From Scylla paramamosain (Eukaryota > Arthropoda > Malacostraca > Decapoda > Portunidae), in assembly GCF_035594125.1 (NCBI RefSeq), contig NC_087167.1:2130001-2194000 (forward strand): a stretch of 64,000 nucleotides of DNA, given 5' to 3'. Of the stretch, positions 46,381 to 61,857 are shown piece after piece. The position numbers and the translations under genes are program-made. Numbering within the stretch: the stretch's first letter is position 1; every line of letters starts with the position of its first letter. The notes beneath the pieces are model-generated. The model was given only the letters and a program-made list of their open reading frames with translations, was not told where the DNA came from and did not search any database.

Positions 46381-48356
46381 ATGTGTGTAGGCAGCATGTA
46401 TATTATTCTCACACACCATCAAACTTTCTTGTAAGGGTCATTTAAGATCATGCATTAGTGTAAGGCAAATAAATGACATGGAAATCACCTCACTATCATT
46501 TTAACAATAAGGAGGACTCCATATTCTAATATTTAAACAAAATTAGTTACAAATGTGTTCAAAATTCTTCATGAGAAGGGTAAATATGGAAAGTCTGCTA
46601 CAAAGTGTCTCCCCTTTTCAGTGAGTCTTTTTAAAGTTTAGCCTCACGTCGAGTTCTGAGATTAATGCGGTCTGGCAAAGCTCGCCACGGAGTACGAGCT
46701 TGGCGGTCGATCAGCGTGTAGCATGACGTCCAGCTGGCAGGTTGCTGGCTCGTATTCTCTTTCTGGCTTGCAGTGGAAGTTGACATTAAGTCTCTAAAAA
46801 TATCTGTAACTGTGTAACCTTTAAGAAAGATCAAACGAATTATTAGACGCTTTTCATGATAGAAAAAGATGGAAAAGAAATATATTCTCGTGGTTTTTAG
46901 TGTCTGATCACGGTCTAACGAGAAAAATTTTGTAAATATTCTAGTATGATCATTGGCCTGGTTTATAATCAAACTTGCGTGAAGGCCATCCACTGGCATT
47001 ACACGTTTACTACTAAAACTGCTACCGTCTTTTGTTAAATTTGAAAAAAAATAAATAAATAATTCGAAGCAGTTGTATGAAGCTCATGAAGATATTCATC
47101 TTGGCATTTGCCAAACAAGGGTGGAGCAAGAATACGGAGCAACTTGAGGTGTTGCCGCCGTTAGTAAATGGGCAAATATGAAGTATTTTTAGTTCACATA
47201 CTATAGAAGTGCGATTAGGAACGTTGATTAGTGTCACCACCGAGCGAGCACAAGAGACAGAGAGTGATTGAGCGAGGTTGCTGATGAGAAGGGGAAGGAC
47301 ATAGAGGTCAGGGCAAGAGCCAAAACCAGGCCTAGTCAGTGAATTTCTTGTACGGCCGATACTGATGTGGTGTTGATGTAAGGGAATGAAGGATGCGCGT
47401 TATGATGTGAGGCCGATACGAGGCTGACCTTCTCATCGTCTTTAATGGATAACGATGGGCAGTGTAGGAACCCAGGGAGTAACCAAGGACGATAGGGACA
47501 CATTACTGAGGACTTCCGGGCAGGGAGGGCGTGTGTTGCCGCAGGGGACAGAAGTAGATAGAACTACCTAGAACACCTGTCAGGAAGGGCGTGCGTGTTG
47601 CTTAACGATCATCCCAAGACCCAAAACATGTGAGTTTAACAATTATCTGTGTATGAATATATAAATCTGTAATCATCATCTGTAACTTGCAGAATCATAT
47701 CTGTATTACACAATTTATTCTTATAGAGTGTTGTTTATGACCATTAATGTATGTCTTCAGGTTTTGACCGTATACAATAAACTATTCGTTTCATCGTGTG
47801 AGTCTGAAATAACATTCACTGCCTTCCGGCGATAATAATTAGTATTTCAGTGGGTAGGCCGTAAGATTCGTGGGGTTGTGGTTGTGGCGGTGGTCGTATG
47901 TGGTGGAATTAAGTGTTGCCATCGTTCATGAAGTTTATACTCGTAGTGAAGAGGGGTGAAAGGAACAGTGGGAATGGCTCAGAGATAAAAAGAAATATCG
48001 AAAATAATGATGCTGGTGATGGTAATGAAATTCTAATAACATTTCACGATACACTGATCACGAAGAAAAAAGTTTCTGCATATCACAATTTAGGAATATT
48101 TGATATGACATGTTTGGGATATTTTGAAATACTTCGTGAATTAATTAGTAAAAAATACTTTCCTAAATAATTTTCTTGATTGAATCGTTTTAATGCGGAA
48201 TTGTATGGGTTAGGAAATCAATTCGACTAGGCAAGATTAGACCAAAGGTAGTGCCACAATGTTACACGCTGCACCAAAACATATTATTCGTGGTTATAGC
48301 CGTTCAGTAATTCATATGTAAAGAGAGATGGAGGATATTTACCTATACATAACTAC

Positions 48357-48380
48357 ACACACACACACACACACACACAA
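48357..48380. repeat. (AC)n microsatellite
   Basis: About 12 AC units. Confidence 0.92.
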
Positions 48381-48570
48381 GCATCACCAATTATCAGTCA
48401 CATAACTGCAAGTAAGCTTCAGCCAACTCGTTTCGTTCGCTGTTACCAAAAAAATTTTTAAGTGATTAGGTTGGAATTTTCATTCAAATTTAAATCGGTC
48501 TTCAGTTAGTGATCACATTAATTTTATTGGATTTTAGCGCATTTAGGCATACATGTACAAATATTCAATG

Positions 48571-48603
48571 CCTCTCTCTTTCTCTCTCTCTCTCTCTCTT
48601 TCT

Positions 48604-48640
<37 letters not shown>
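48571..48640. repeat. (TC)n(AC)n compound microsatellite
   Basis: TC units with two TTTC interruptions, followed by about 17 AC units. Confidence 0.93.
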
Positions 48641-48642
<2 letters not shown>

Positions 48643-49861
48643 TCTACGTATTCACACACACAACTTTGATGGCAAGGCAAAAGTTGCTAATTTGTAAGGA
48701 TATTATTTCTCTAATAGGGAAAGTCCAAAAATAGTTTTAATGATGCTTCCTCAGCCAGGTTTCATAAGCTGCACCTCCTCCTCCCCCTCTTCCTCCCTCC
48801 CCGGCGGGTTCTGGGATAATTACAGGGATGTGTAGAGACTCCCGCTTTCCGTTTCTAATCTGTTTACTTTTTTTTGCTTCAGTTACGAACGATACTTGTC
48901 GTGGTCTGAGACTCTTTTGCTGCAGACTTAATGTTACTGAAGTCATTTGTCCTTGAATTATTACGCCGGTCCCTGTCACGCTGTTAAAACAAGGGCGCGC
49001 AATAATCAGCTAAAGTAGTACGAATGATTATGAATGTTCGCCGTAATAACTACCTGCAGTTCCCTCCCCAAGTGTTTTCTTCATTATTTCAAGTTGTGTT
49101 GCGATCATGCATTCCACGGCACGCTATGAACTTGAAACGTCTTGTGGTGCTCTGTGGACTAAGTTCGTAATTTCTCCTGGACCTTTGCATCCATTTCCTC
49201 CCCTTGAATGTTGTGTTCTTTATAAATCATGTGAATCCTATTGAAAGACTTCGACTTTTCATTAAAACAATTTCGAAAGTCTACATAGATGATTGGTCGT
49301 GTTGTAATAGGTGTTTCCTCTCAGTATTGATAAATAATCTTTGTTAAACTATCTCTAGAATAATGAGATCGCTCTTGAAAACCACGATAAGTTGCAAAAG
49401 AACCTGTCAAAAGTGGTTAAGGTTTGACACCGAAACGTTGCAGAAAACTGACCTCAATATGTGCCTCCAAATTCTTGATAATAACCATGACTACTAGCAC
49501 CATCACCAACAACAAGTGACGACCTCCAGTATGTACCGTCATCACCTGCAGATTACCACTACCATCACCACCACCAACATCACCACCAACATCACCATCC
49601 CCGTCACGTCCACACATTCATTCTCAGCGTCGTCCATTTCGAGAGTAAAGCAAATGATATTGTGAAATAAACCACTATCTGAGTTTTAACATGTAGTATA
49701 GAATTTGGTTTAATTTTCCCCTTCATTGTTGTGGGAAAGAATGGCTCTCGTCTCCTTTGTCCGCGAAACGTCGTTGTCCAGAAAGAAAATCTACCGGCAA
49801 ATTCACATCACTTACTCGAATTACTACACATGTTTGTTGCAGGACGTTGAAATGTGCTGTA

Positions 49862-49987
<126 letters not shown>

Positions 49988-50451
49988 GTCTTTACGTGGG
50001 TTCTAATTTCTTATCCATAAGTTCGTGTTTGTGGGATTCAAGTTGGGAAGTTTCTCATTCTGAATAGCATTTGTAGTGTCTTATTTTTATTCATTTGTTT
50101 ATTTTTTGGTAGTGTACAATACTTGGCGAAATGTCATTACCTTGTAGTACTTTATTATTCAGTGTGACCTCAGCTTTCTTCGGTGACTTTACGAATACAG
50201 TGTTGCCACTCGAAGCATTCTCCCGGCACATCAGTGGGCCTTTTTATTTTTATTATATTTTTGTTGCTCTTGGCTGGTGCCCTTCCTACATGAAAAACTA
50301 ACTTCAAACCTTTTGTATCACTCTAGATTACTTTTTAATTTCTTATTTTAACTGATTTACATATAAATAGGAATAAATAAAAAATAAATAAATAAAACTC
50401 GCCCCGCTAAAAAAAAAAAAAAAACTGAGTGTTTTTTTTCCAACAATGACG

Positions 50452-50552
<101 letters not shown>

Positions 50553-51445
50553 CAAAAGCAATATATTACTAAATAATGCTATTCTTTATACAGTAACGTC
50601 CGCATAGTAAATTTTTTTCCTTGCTATTCTGCTTCTTCAGACTGAGGAAATGAGACGCAGCGGGAGGTAGCGGTGTTAGGTGAAGAACATCTTTCCATTT
50701 TCTGGATAAAAGTTTAATATGTCGACCATGAATTAGGAACATGTCTTACCTGAAAATTTGACACCCCTTATTTAGTAAATTAGAAAGTCGAGGCGTGACT
50801 TATGACCATAATACTGCCGCGGCGCCAGGGGTCTTATAGGGGTTGATGCATGAGGGCTGCTAGATTGTGAAGGGCGCGAGGGAAGAATGTGAAGTGTCGA
50901 ACATTTTATAAACACACACACAAAAAAAGTTAGGTGTGGTAGAGATCTGTTTAGGAGAAGTATGAAAGATGAGAAATGGAGAGTTTGTAAGTGGCAGAGC
51001 GGTAATAGGCTGTGAGAGGCCTATGACAGGAGCATTTTATGAAGAAAAATGAAAGATGACAAAACCGTCAACTCTTATTACATCTGGGTTGTCAGTAGCA
51101 AACGGTTGTCCCCCTCACACTCGTCCTTTTCTTTACCCTCACCCTCACCCCTTCGTCATGACAGAAAGATAAGGGAAGGAGTAGCGCTCCACTCCTCCAA
51201 CTCAGTCGCATAGATGGTTCCGGCCAGCACACCAGAACACTCATAGCCCTGCACGGAATGTTACGTTCTACCAGTCAACTCCTGCTGCTCACTACATTTC
51301 ATTGAATGTGTGAAGTATTTTTGTAGCAGTAATTGTGCAATGAAAGCGTCATATTTGATGCAAAAAAAAAAAAAAAGTTCACTTTCTCACGATGGTTTGA
51401 AATAAGTATAAATGTATTTGAAACGTTCGCACGGTGGGATTTGTC

Positions 51446-51448
<3 letters not shown>

Positions 51449-51487
<39 letters not shown>
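51449..51487. repeat. (TG)n microsatellite
   Basis: About 19 TG units. Confidence 0.97.
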
Positions 51488-51490
<3 letters not shown>

Positions 51491-52046
51491 TGTTGTTTTA
51501 TATTTTCTTTTCAATCCCTGTACAAAGCTGGAGGACGCTTTGCTCTCCTCCCCCTGTTGCCTTTGCCTTGTTTTATCTGTACGCCGGAATAGGAGAAAAC
51601 CCCACTGCCCCTTTAACTACCACACCACGTACTCTCCCCCTCTTGTCCTGTCCTGCAGCTACTGTCCCTTTCACCTGTTCCGTCTCTACTTTATTCTCCT
51701 ATATTCTCATTTCGATATCTCAGTGGTTTCATCCACTCTCAAAAATCTCTTAGCTCCCATTCCTCTCTCTTCTTGGTTATCCTCACCTCACCACAACCTC
51801 TGGCGTTCCTCAGCCATCCCGTCCTTCTTTTCCGTCGCACGCTTCGATCTTCTATGCCTTTCACACCAAATAGCCCCGTCATCACCACAGTTTCCTCTTC
51901 GCTCGCCCTCTCCTATTCTGACTTCCTCCTCCCAGCCTATCGTTCGCCTGTCTGGTGTCCGCCTTGCCTTGATCCATCACTCGCGGTCATCTTAAAAACC
52001 TTAGTGATAGTGACTCCTTTTCCAGATTTCTTTTCTTCCTTTATTA

Positions 52047-52186
<140 letters not shown>

Positions 52187-53226
52187 AAACGTCATAATTA
52201 CATAAGTAGATTCAGCAGCATAGACAGTGTTATTTCTGGACTTATAAGCTGAAGATTCCCCTGTCATTAAGTAATTTATTTTAACGTCTTAACATTACGA
52301 TCAAGCGATCATGACTTACAATCACGATAAATAAAGTCAAGGCTATTTATAGGGGTGCAACGTGAGTAGAATTTATTTATTTATTTTCTCTCTTGTGGTG
52401 AGGAGTGTGAGTAGAGGCACACACACGACAAAGAAAAAAAAATCGTTCTCTATACTTCTCCCAAAAAAGCTTGCCATAGGAGGAGGTAAGAAGAAGAAGA
52501 AAAAAAAAAAAAATACTGGTCAGTTTAATTTCGGAGGCGTCTTGATACTCCTTTTTCCCAGTAAAGATGAGGAAATAGTGCATATACTATAGTTAACTCT
52601 TGCGTTAGTGAGGTGGATAGGATATGGGTGGAAATGAATAGTTTCGTGCAGGACATCCACCGAACCTGCTAATCTGTGGTGTTACAGGTGCCCGTTGTGT
52701 GATCGTGAAGGCATTTTGATTCTAGTTGGTTCACGATCTCAGGACTTTCTGTAGTAAACCGATGGTCAGCAGTTGTTTTGGGGACGCTGAAGACCGCTTT
52801 CTCTGACGTTTCCGAGTCTTGTCGCAACCACTTGTAGCAGGCTCCTGTGGACGTTTTTGTGTGTTTATATTTTTTTCATGTAACTAACGACACTTTAAGT
52901 ATTTAGTATTGCAGTCTATCTCCAAAGCTCATAAAGATCACTTGCTTCAATTTGTTGAGATAAAATAAAGATATAACTGCAATGATATGTAACTGTTAAC
53001 TCCCTTATTAAAAAGATAAACAAATAAATAAAAAAGAAACATTGTATATTTGACTGAAATCTTGTAATGGTATCCAGAAGAAAGTTGAATTAATATTAAT
53101 GCTGTAATACTGAATCATTAAAACCTGACTGATGAGACCCCAGAATTTTTAAGAACACCTTGCTTGCTGCAGTTAACTTGGTGTAGCATTACTGGGGAGC
53201 CGATGGTCCAGACGGTTGATGCTGAG

Positions 53227-53331
<105 letters not shown>

Positions 53332-53726
53332 TTTTTTTTCATGTAAGAGTGGCTCTGGACAAGGAAAAAAAAAGGGTGAAAAAAAAGACCCATTTAAAGC
53401 GTCAGTCCCCAAACAGTGCAGTCAAAACGATTATCCAAAATTGTAGCCTTTGTTGTTGATATTGTTGGTGGTGCTCGTGCCATCACCATACAACGCGTGT
53501 GGTATAAATTGTAAGTCGTTTATATAAGAGCAAAGCCATGACGGTGGTAACAGTGCCTGCGCTAGTAGTCGTGCTAGGAGGTAAGGTAATTAAGTGGTGG
53601 AGACTCCTTAAAGAATATATTGATTTTGGTGCATCTACCATTTTTATTCGCCCACGAACATTCATAAACAACTATGAGCCCTCCCTCTCCTCCAACCAAT
53701 CAACACCCCCTACCCCCACACACACA

Positions 53727-53897
<171 letters not shown>

Positions 53898-54682
53898 CGC
53901 ACGCATATAATCAAGCCCAGTAGACTCCAGAAACACTGTTTGCTCTCCTCCTCATCTCCAGACTAAAAGTTACAACACACAAATAGTAAGAGAAGCCTCG
54001 CCTGGAACGCTGCTCTGGAAGAACTGAGTTGGTGTGAATGTAAACAGAGAGAGAGGTTTGACTCATATATATATATGAGTTGGTCAAAAATGGTTTTCAT
54101 TTAAGGTTTTTGAGAGTATTTCATGTAGAATACTGCAAAACCATAAATACGAAATTAAATAGAAAATCAGATGTGAAATTCCTGTAGCATTCTGGAAGGC
54201 TTATATAGAACATTTAGATAAGCACCCCTTCCAGTGTTGTGTGAATATGAACAATTTCTGCAGCTGTTTCTTAGTTACTGTGTTACGTTTTTTCCCCTCG
54301 AATTTTTAAAGGTCTGGAGTTCGTAAAGCTGTTTCGTTATTATCCTCTGAAATGAAAGGAAACGTTCTTATGAATGTAGATGACCTTTTTTTGCCTGTGC
54401 CCTGATTTCCGAACAAGATTCATGTGGAGCTTTCCGTAACTCCAAGGAAAATCCGTCTGCTCAAACATTTTTGTTCTTAACTTCTTGTTAGGAGAATGAA
54501 AATACTTGGGATAAAAGCAAATAATAGCATAATGTTTGAGCGCAAGAATTTGTGATCTTTTACATGTAACTGTCGGGAATTATTCTAGGAGCAGCCTCTT
54601 TTGACTAAGGGTAACAAAAAAAATATCTCGGAAATGCTGCAACAAGCCGTGAATGAAGAATAAACACATTTTGCTCGTAAAA

Positions 54683-54683
<1 letters not shown>

Positions 54684-54767
<84 letters not shown>
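54684..54767. repeat. (TG)n microsatellite
   Basis: About 42 TG units. Confidence 0.98.
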
Positions 54768-54768
<1 letters not shown>

Positions 54769-55651
54769 TTCTTTCTTCACTAGAGGTTTATTACCTGTGG
54801 AATTGTAACTTCTGTTCAGAGTTTTGTTTATTTATTTGCTGGAGTAAATCAGAGTTAGAGAGGTACTTGCAACACAAGCCCTTGAATGTTCTCTTATCCT
54901 CAAGTACGCTACACTAAGCCACTGAATTGATCCGTCCAGTGACGAAGCGTAGCGTCACATCAGCTCGAAGCTCTCGTACCTCGGCCTCACTTACCGTCAG
55001 CCCGGCTTGGCTCGGCTTCAAATTTTAATCAAGGACTGGAGGGCTGTGGATGCACTCCACGGCCCCACAAAGCTCATCCTAAAACTTTTGACTCTGCACT
55101 CGTCAAAGGCTGCAGGCGTTCCCTTAGAGTTCATTAAGTTGTTCTAACAAGGCCACTCGGAGGGTTGAGGGGGAAGTTGATATAGATTGCCTGGAGGGAT
55201 CGGGAGGGACACGATAAAATAGTTGAAATATTGTAAAGGAGACAAAAGTTAATTGTTGAAGGTTGTGGATGAGAGGGAGAGGAAAAGCGGAACTGGTAAG
55301 AGGCTTTCAACTTCGGCGAAGGTTAGCGAAACAAAAAATAATATTCCCCTCAGTGTATCAGTGAAATTATTGGAAAACATTGCAAGTTTTGCGTTATTAA
55401 GAGCGTGTAACTTGGAAGGAAAGCTGTATTTTTCTTGCTGAAGAGTGAGAATGCGAGAAAAAGATAGTGAAATAACTGAATACCGAAGGATACAATTATC
55501 TGACTCTGCCTCAGTATCATTTGTATCAGTCGCTCTCTTATCCATAGAGGGAAGACTAAATTAAAAAAAATATATTGCCAGGTAGGAGCTGGAGAGAGGA
55601 GCCACAATGACGAAGGAAAAGTGATGGGAGAGAAAATCAATAAAACCAAAT

Positions 55652-55745
55652 TAACATAGAACATGAAAAACTGCAAGAAGCCGTTAGTCCTACACATGGC
55701 AGGCCTAGTATAAAATAAACCTATTCATATCTACTTATGATCACT
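55652..55745 (+). repeat. Short dispersed repeat, copy 1
   Basis: Shares CTGCAAGAAGCC, then RTYAGNCCTACACATGG-type sequence, and an AAATANACCTA segment with the copy at 56349-56455 in the same order and orientation. Family unknown to me; probably a fragment of a larger transposable element. Confidence 0.65.
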
Positions 55746-56249
55746 ATCCACAAATTCATGTAATACAATGCCTCGCTAAATTTAACCTCAGGCTACAAAT
55801 GAACGCCACAACAAGCAACAAACACTAAGGAAGACAAACGTAGGACAAAAAAAAAAACAGCGAAGGGGAAACCGTTATACTTGAAAACCCAAAGCAAAAA
55901 GTTGTAATTGGCCGACATTTACCAGTTTCCACTCTCCTAATCACCCTTATTAGAGGGATGAATCAGGGTACAGCGGAGTGGGAGGGGAGGGAAGGGAAGG
56001 AGGGAAGGATGGTGACTGGTATCAAAAGTTAATCACTCCTCTACGATGCCTGGTGACTTGTGGTGCTTCAGACGTTGTAGGATAAACTTACACTGTATGT
56101 ACCTAAATGAAAACCAGAAAAGACTATTTTTAGCCATCCGTTAAGCGTAATACGCGCTGACAATAGTGAGTGTGGAAAGGTGTGTGGATTGTGGAAGTAT
56201 ATATGTATGCATTTATGTGGAAGTAGAAGCATATGTGGATATTAAAAGT

Positions 56250-56285
56250 ATGTATGTATGTATGTATGTATGTATGTATGTATGT
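56250..56285. repeat. (GTAT)n microsatellite
   Basis: About nine GTAT units; degenerate GTAT-rich sequence continues on both sides. Confidence 0.92.
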
Positions 56286-56348
56286 ACGCATGTATGTAAA
56301 AGTGTGGAGAAGGACAAATGTATGTACGTGGAAATGTGATATGGAATA

Positions 56349-56455
56349 AGAACATAAGAACATAAGAAATAAGGGAAGCTGCAAGAAGCCATCAGGCCTA
56401 CACATGGGAGTTACTGTATGAAATATACCTACCTATTTCCACCTATCATCAGATA
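56349..56455 (+). repeat. Short dispersed repeat, copy 2
   Basis: Begins with a duplicated GAACATAA unit, then CTGCAAGAAGCCATCAGG, then CCTACACATGGGAG and a CCTACCTATTTCCACC tail. It parallels copy 1 about 700 bp away. No coding capacity is visible. Confidence 0.65.
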
Positions 56456-57147
56456 TAGGATGTCATATCTATCACCATTATCTGCCGATAACTATCACCA
56501 TTATCTGTGTATTATGTATTGTGTACATGGTATGCATGTATGTATGTTTGGGAGTGTGGAGTGTGGAAGCATGTATGTAGTATGTACGTATGCTTGAAAT
56601 TGTGAAGTGTGAAAGTATGCATGTAATTATCGAAGTGGAAGAAATAGAGAATGTGGATTGTGAAGGTGGAAGCAAATTCTAGAAGTATAAAACATGCATG
56701 AAAAGATTTCATTTCATCTTTTTATCTTGTCACCTTATTAAATTTATTCACCTTCCTGATTTCATTACATTCATTTCACCGAAGCTGCATGACTGACGTA
56801 ATTCGTTTAACTTCATGCCACAATACCAGCCTCATATTACACTGGCTAGCGTTAGGACACAACGTTACCTCTCCCAAAAGCATTACTCGCACTTATAATA
56901 CCATTCGTGATTAAGTTCATATTCGCTGATCTTCGCATTCCTTCCCTTGACATTAATAAAGCCACGTCATAAGATTATTAGTCACCGCTGACAACACCAC
57001 TCCCGCAGCCGGTACCGCCATTAATACACCATTATCACCACCCCCTACACACTGCCTGGTCAGCGCCTCCACCACCGCCACCACCACCACCGCCACCGCC
57101 ATTTCTACCACAAAGTTACCCTTATTTAGAAGCAATCACATCGTTTG

Positions 57148-57149
<2 letters not shown>

Positions 57150-57228
<79 letters not shown>
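57150..57228. repeat. (TC)n microsatellite
   Basis: About 39 TC units. Confidence 0.98.
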
Positions 57229-57230
<2 letters not shown>

Positions 57231-58929
57231 GTAATGCATAGATATATTAATAGAAGAGAGTGACCTCGTTATATTTCCAAGCTTACATACAGACACATGA
57301 ATATGATAGGCAGACCATTTATATATTGAGCGTGACGTCAGCTGGGGACTAGGGCGCCATCTTAATTCCAATTTTCCGCCGTTTCTGGGCCCTCACGCAT
57401 CACGTCTTCCTTCCTTCCCCTCAATCCCTTACTCTTTTTCCGTCCCTCCAAGGCCTCAATACGTAATGATGGACGGCTCTTGCATTTACTTGTCTGACTT
57501 TAAGCGGCGCCGTGGGTTTCTATTCATCTAAGCTGCTTTGCCTCTTTCTTCAACAGATTATTTAGGAGTCTTAATCAGAGGGGATTTGGTTTAGATATTC
57601 AGATTTTTTTTTTTAACGTTACAGTTATCATGTGGTCCATTCAGTTCCTTGCTTCGTCACCCGTTTTCACTTGATGGATAATGCTGCCGTTGCTTATCGT
57701 ATAACTAAGTAAACAATGTACAAGAACACAAAGAAGGTTTTTGGAAAGAAAACGTAAGCCAGATTCTTTTTGTATTATTGAGGTAAAGTACTGAGGTAAT
57801 CTTATGTACAGGAGGATGTGTCGAAAAGTTACGGTTATTAACTTATTAAGAACATTATTTCGATCCAAAGTTGCATATCTTTAAAATGATGACACTTTCC
57901 CATAATATACCAGCTTATTTTGATGGCAAATGATAAAAAATAAAAAAAAAGGAAAAACGAGCATTGGCGCAGTTTCTAGTTCCGTCTTTCAAGGATTTCG
58001 ATATCAGCAAGAGACGAAACGCAGTCCGATTTTATCCCTGAGTAATCCCTTTGGCACGAAATAGTTTGGAGCATCGATAGTGCTGCACAGGCGACGGGGA
58101 CATGGATCAGACGCGCGATATTTTGGGTAAAGAAGGCGAACCTGTGAATTCAACTGCGACTGCGACTGTGGCCTTGAAAAAGATGAGAAAAAATGATGAA
58201 AAACTGCGGCAGAAGATGATAGTGATGTGAAAGAAGTAATATAAGTGTATGCTACGCGCTGACGAAGGATAGGCAGGCCAGGAAGATAAACTGATTGATA
58301 AGTGATAAGTGAGGAAGACCGAAGGCATTATGAGTGTCTAAAACGACAAGTATTTGTTCAGTAAATGGACGAGGAGAGATACGGAAACTCAGGCAAGGCT
58401 TTTATGTCGGATGGCGAAAAGGATGCTGAGCGATATGGGAAGATTGAGAGGAGAGAGAGCTTGTAGCCGTTAAGAAGGGAGAGGATGAGGTATATGCGTA
58501 CGTAGAAAGCGAGGTAAAAAGATTGCAGCTTATCGGAGTTTGCCAGTCGAGTTCTACGATGGTTGCGACGCTGGAAAGGAAAAATTCAACTCCCTTGCCT
58601 GTAACATTTTTTCCCCTCGCTGCAAACTTGGAAGATGCTGGAAGCGGTGGGAGGGTGGAGAGCTGGAGTGAGGGAGGGAGGGACGAGGAGGAAAGTAGTG
58701 TGGGCAATGAGGAAGTGGGGGCAACTGACGTGGCCTGACGGGAAATTTGCCGCCACCTTCACTGCCGCTAGACAAGGGAAACACTGAGTCCTTCCCTAAT
58801 GTTTCGCTGCATAGTTCAGGATGGAGTGTATTGCCGAGCGTCGCTGTCGGCGGTTGTTTTATGTGTGCGGCGCCTCAAGAGGACTGGCTCCTGGCGCTTG
58901 GATATTGAAGCTACATTGGATCTGACCGT

Positions 58930-58932
<3 letters not shown>

Positions 58933-58964
<32 letters not shown>
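58933..58964. repeat. (AC)n microsatellite
   Basis: About 16 AC units. Confidence 0.95.
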
Positions 58965-58967
<3 letters not shown>

Positions 58968-59773
58968 GAAAGTGTTATATACTTATTTTTGTTCTTTTAT
59001 CGGAGAGAATGTGTTGTTGCGTCTGCGTTCGTAAGTGATAAAGGCAGAGAATGTTGTTTGTGTATTTATTCGTTACATACTCGTATATAGAGAGGAAGTG
59101 CTTATACATGAACTTATAGAAAAAGGTAAAAATATGATGAAGATATAGTTTTCATTTAAGAATTATTTAGGCTCCCGTTCTCCAGTATGGTGGACTGCTC
59201 TGCTCGTAGAAAACTAGTTGCCTACGAAGCGTAACTCTAGTAAATTTAAGAAGGTGCATGGTGTCACTACACTGGCTTAATGTTAATAATTTTCGCTTTG
59301 ATATTTTTTTTTCCAAGGGAGAGGGAAGAGTGTCAGCGTTTTTATAGATTTCTCTCAGTGCAAAAATACTGCAGGTCATCTATTTCTGTATTGGAGGAGA
59401 TGTTTCATGTGATTTATACACCAGGAAAAATACTGATTGTTATTACTTTTTCTCATGTGAATTTAAGGTCCTGTAGTACTTTTCAAGAGAGAACGTTGTT
59501 TATTTCTATAGTATTTTATGAAGACTGAAATGGCCGTTGGAAATGTTCATTGTGGAAAATGTATTATCAAATTAGTTCGAGACTGGAAGCCACGCTTGCA
59601 TTCCGATCGAAAGATAGAAAGCAATTGAATGTTTTGACTTTTTAACTTTCTCAAAGCAAACATATGTTTCTTTTGCATCTCAAGTAAGTGTAAAACAACT
59701 GCCGCTGGAATAGGCAGTGTACCTCGCCTCTCTTATGTACACGAGACACACATGCAGTTCATTCAGGAAAACG

Positions 59774-59774
<1 letters not shown>

Positions 59775-59855
<81 letters not shown>
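59775..59855. repeat. (AC)n microsatellite
   Basis: About 40 AC units. Confidence 0.98.
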
Positions 59856-59856
<1 letters not shown>

Positions 59857-61058
59857 CTGCATTGCGCTCTACCAGTCGCCTCGCCAGTTACAATCACCAG
59901 TCAATAAATACACCAGGACATTGACAGCTTGGAAGATCTGGTTCCAGCGGCAGCAGCAACCGCCCGCCCTCCCCTTTCCCCGCGTGGGCTAATCGCGTTG
60001 AGAGCCAAACGGAGGCAGCCGATGAGAGAGGCAGATATGGCTCCCTAAAATTCTAGTTAGTTATTCGAACCAGCCGATAATGGAAGGGTAAATTTCCTAG
60101 CAATGTCCTGCGAAAGGGAGCTTTGGGTGGTGTTGCCTGTGGCTGTCGATGCTGCAGTGAGAGAAAACCAACGTACTATTAATGAACTGTCCAAAAATTG
60201 TGCCGGGATAATAGTGAATACTCTCGCCTTGCTATCATTAATTTCCTCCCGTCTGGACTCCCTCTGCTTCGAGGCAAAAGTTGCATCTCTAACTTTGAAA
60301 TTATCTACCATTTTCGTGCTTCAAGGTTTTGCCGGAATAATTTCTCCGCGTCGCGATCTACTTCATTAGTGACGTAATTTCCGACAAAGTCGGTACCTTC
60401 AGGGCTTCGTCACTCCGGGGTGTAGTTAATCATGGTTTCCCAGGAGCGATTCCAACAGGCTTCCACTTCCTCCGTTTATCTTTCTTCTCCCTCCCTCCCT
60501 CGGCTTTTTTCTCTCTTGTTCCTCTCCACCTTTTCCGTCACCCTGACTCGGCTCCTCACTCCATATTGCATTTTGCAGGCTCCCCCACCAGACTCGCGCC
60601 CTCCACCCAGTTTCTTCCCTTACACACCCACCTAATTTTCTCCTCCTGGCTCCCCTTTCCCTGCTCCCCATTGCCTGAACCTTTCCTCTCTCCCCTTACA
60701 ACAAATCTTGCATGTTTTCTCGAGACTCACTTCACTCGCCCTCTGCTAGACTCCGTACATGTATTCCTTCCTTCTGGAGATATTTATCCTACACACTCCC
60801 TGCTCCTTTCTTTAGGCTGCTTCCTCTTGTCCTTTATTCTCTTTCCTACTCCGTGTCAAGCCTCACCACTCCGAGCAGTGGCCCTCGCTGCTCACTGAGT
60901 GTATTATATGTCTGTGTAATGTCAGGCGTAACTTAGATCGTGTGCAGATAACCGGTGACAGAGGATGTTATAATAGTACTGAGATATCCCTTTTGCTTTC
61001 TTTTTATTTTAACACATATATTTCGTTTACTTGGGATCGTCAACATTTTATCCTGGTA

Positions 61059-61159
<101 letters not shown>

Positions 61160-61824
61160 ATAATTTGAGCTGTGGCTGTTTTATCTTTAATGTTATTCTT
61201 TATATTCGGCTGAGCTTTCTATCTCATATTATATATTTTCTTTTTTCTTATTCTTCGGTTTATCAACATTTTTCCCTTGTATTTTCTCTTTTATGATGTC
61301 CTCCATATTCATCGACCTGATAGTTTCCCTTTTATATATTATCTTAAAACGACAGCAGTTATTTTCCCAGGTTTCCACATGCTAACTTTTTCGGCATCGC
61401 CCTCCTCGACGCCCTTACCTGAGGTTCCTCGCACCTTCCTCCATTCATATTCTTTAAACAACACATGCTCCCCTCACAGTGACGTCCCCTCAGACCCTTC
61501 ACGTGTTCTTCCCCTCGCGCTACTCCTATCTAAGTAAATTAATCTTTTATCATCCTTCATGCTCTGCGCGTCAGGTGGAAATACGATTGGCGAATTCATT
61601 TATATTATTAGTTGGCTTATGAAATACCGGTGACTATTCCTGGAGGGCTACTGTGTTAGTCTTATTCTGTTATGTAAAGCGAGCTGAAGTCAGGTTGAAA
61701 TGTTACGTTTTATTAAGTTTTCTTACTTTATTATGTTTATCGTTGATACTCGCTGGTTTGTGAAATATTGTTAACTTTTCTGTTTGAAGGTACTGTGTAA
61801 CCCTTGTCTTATTGTTTATATATG

Positions 61825-61857
<33 letters not shown>
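61825..61857. repeat. (GATA)n microsatellite
   Basis: About eight GATA units. Confidence 0.95.
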
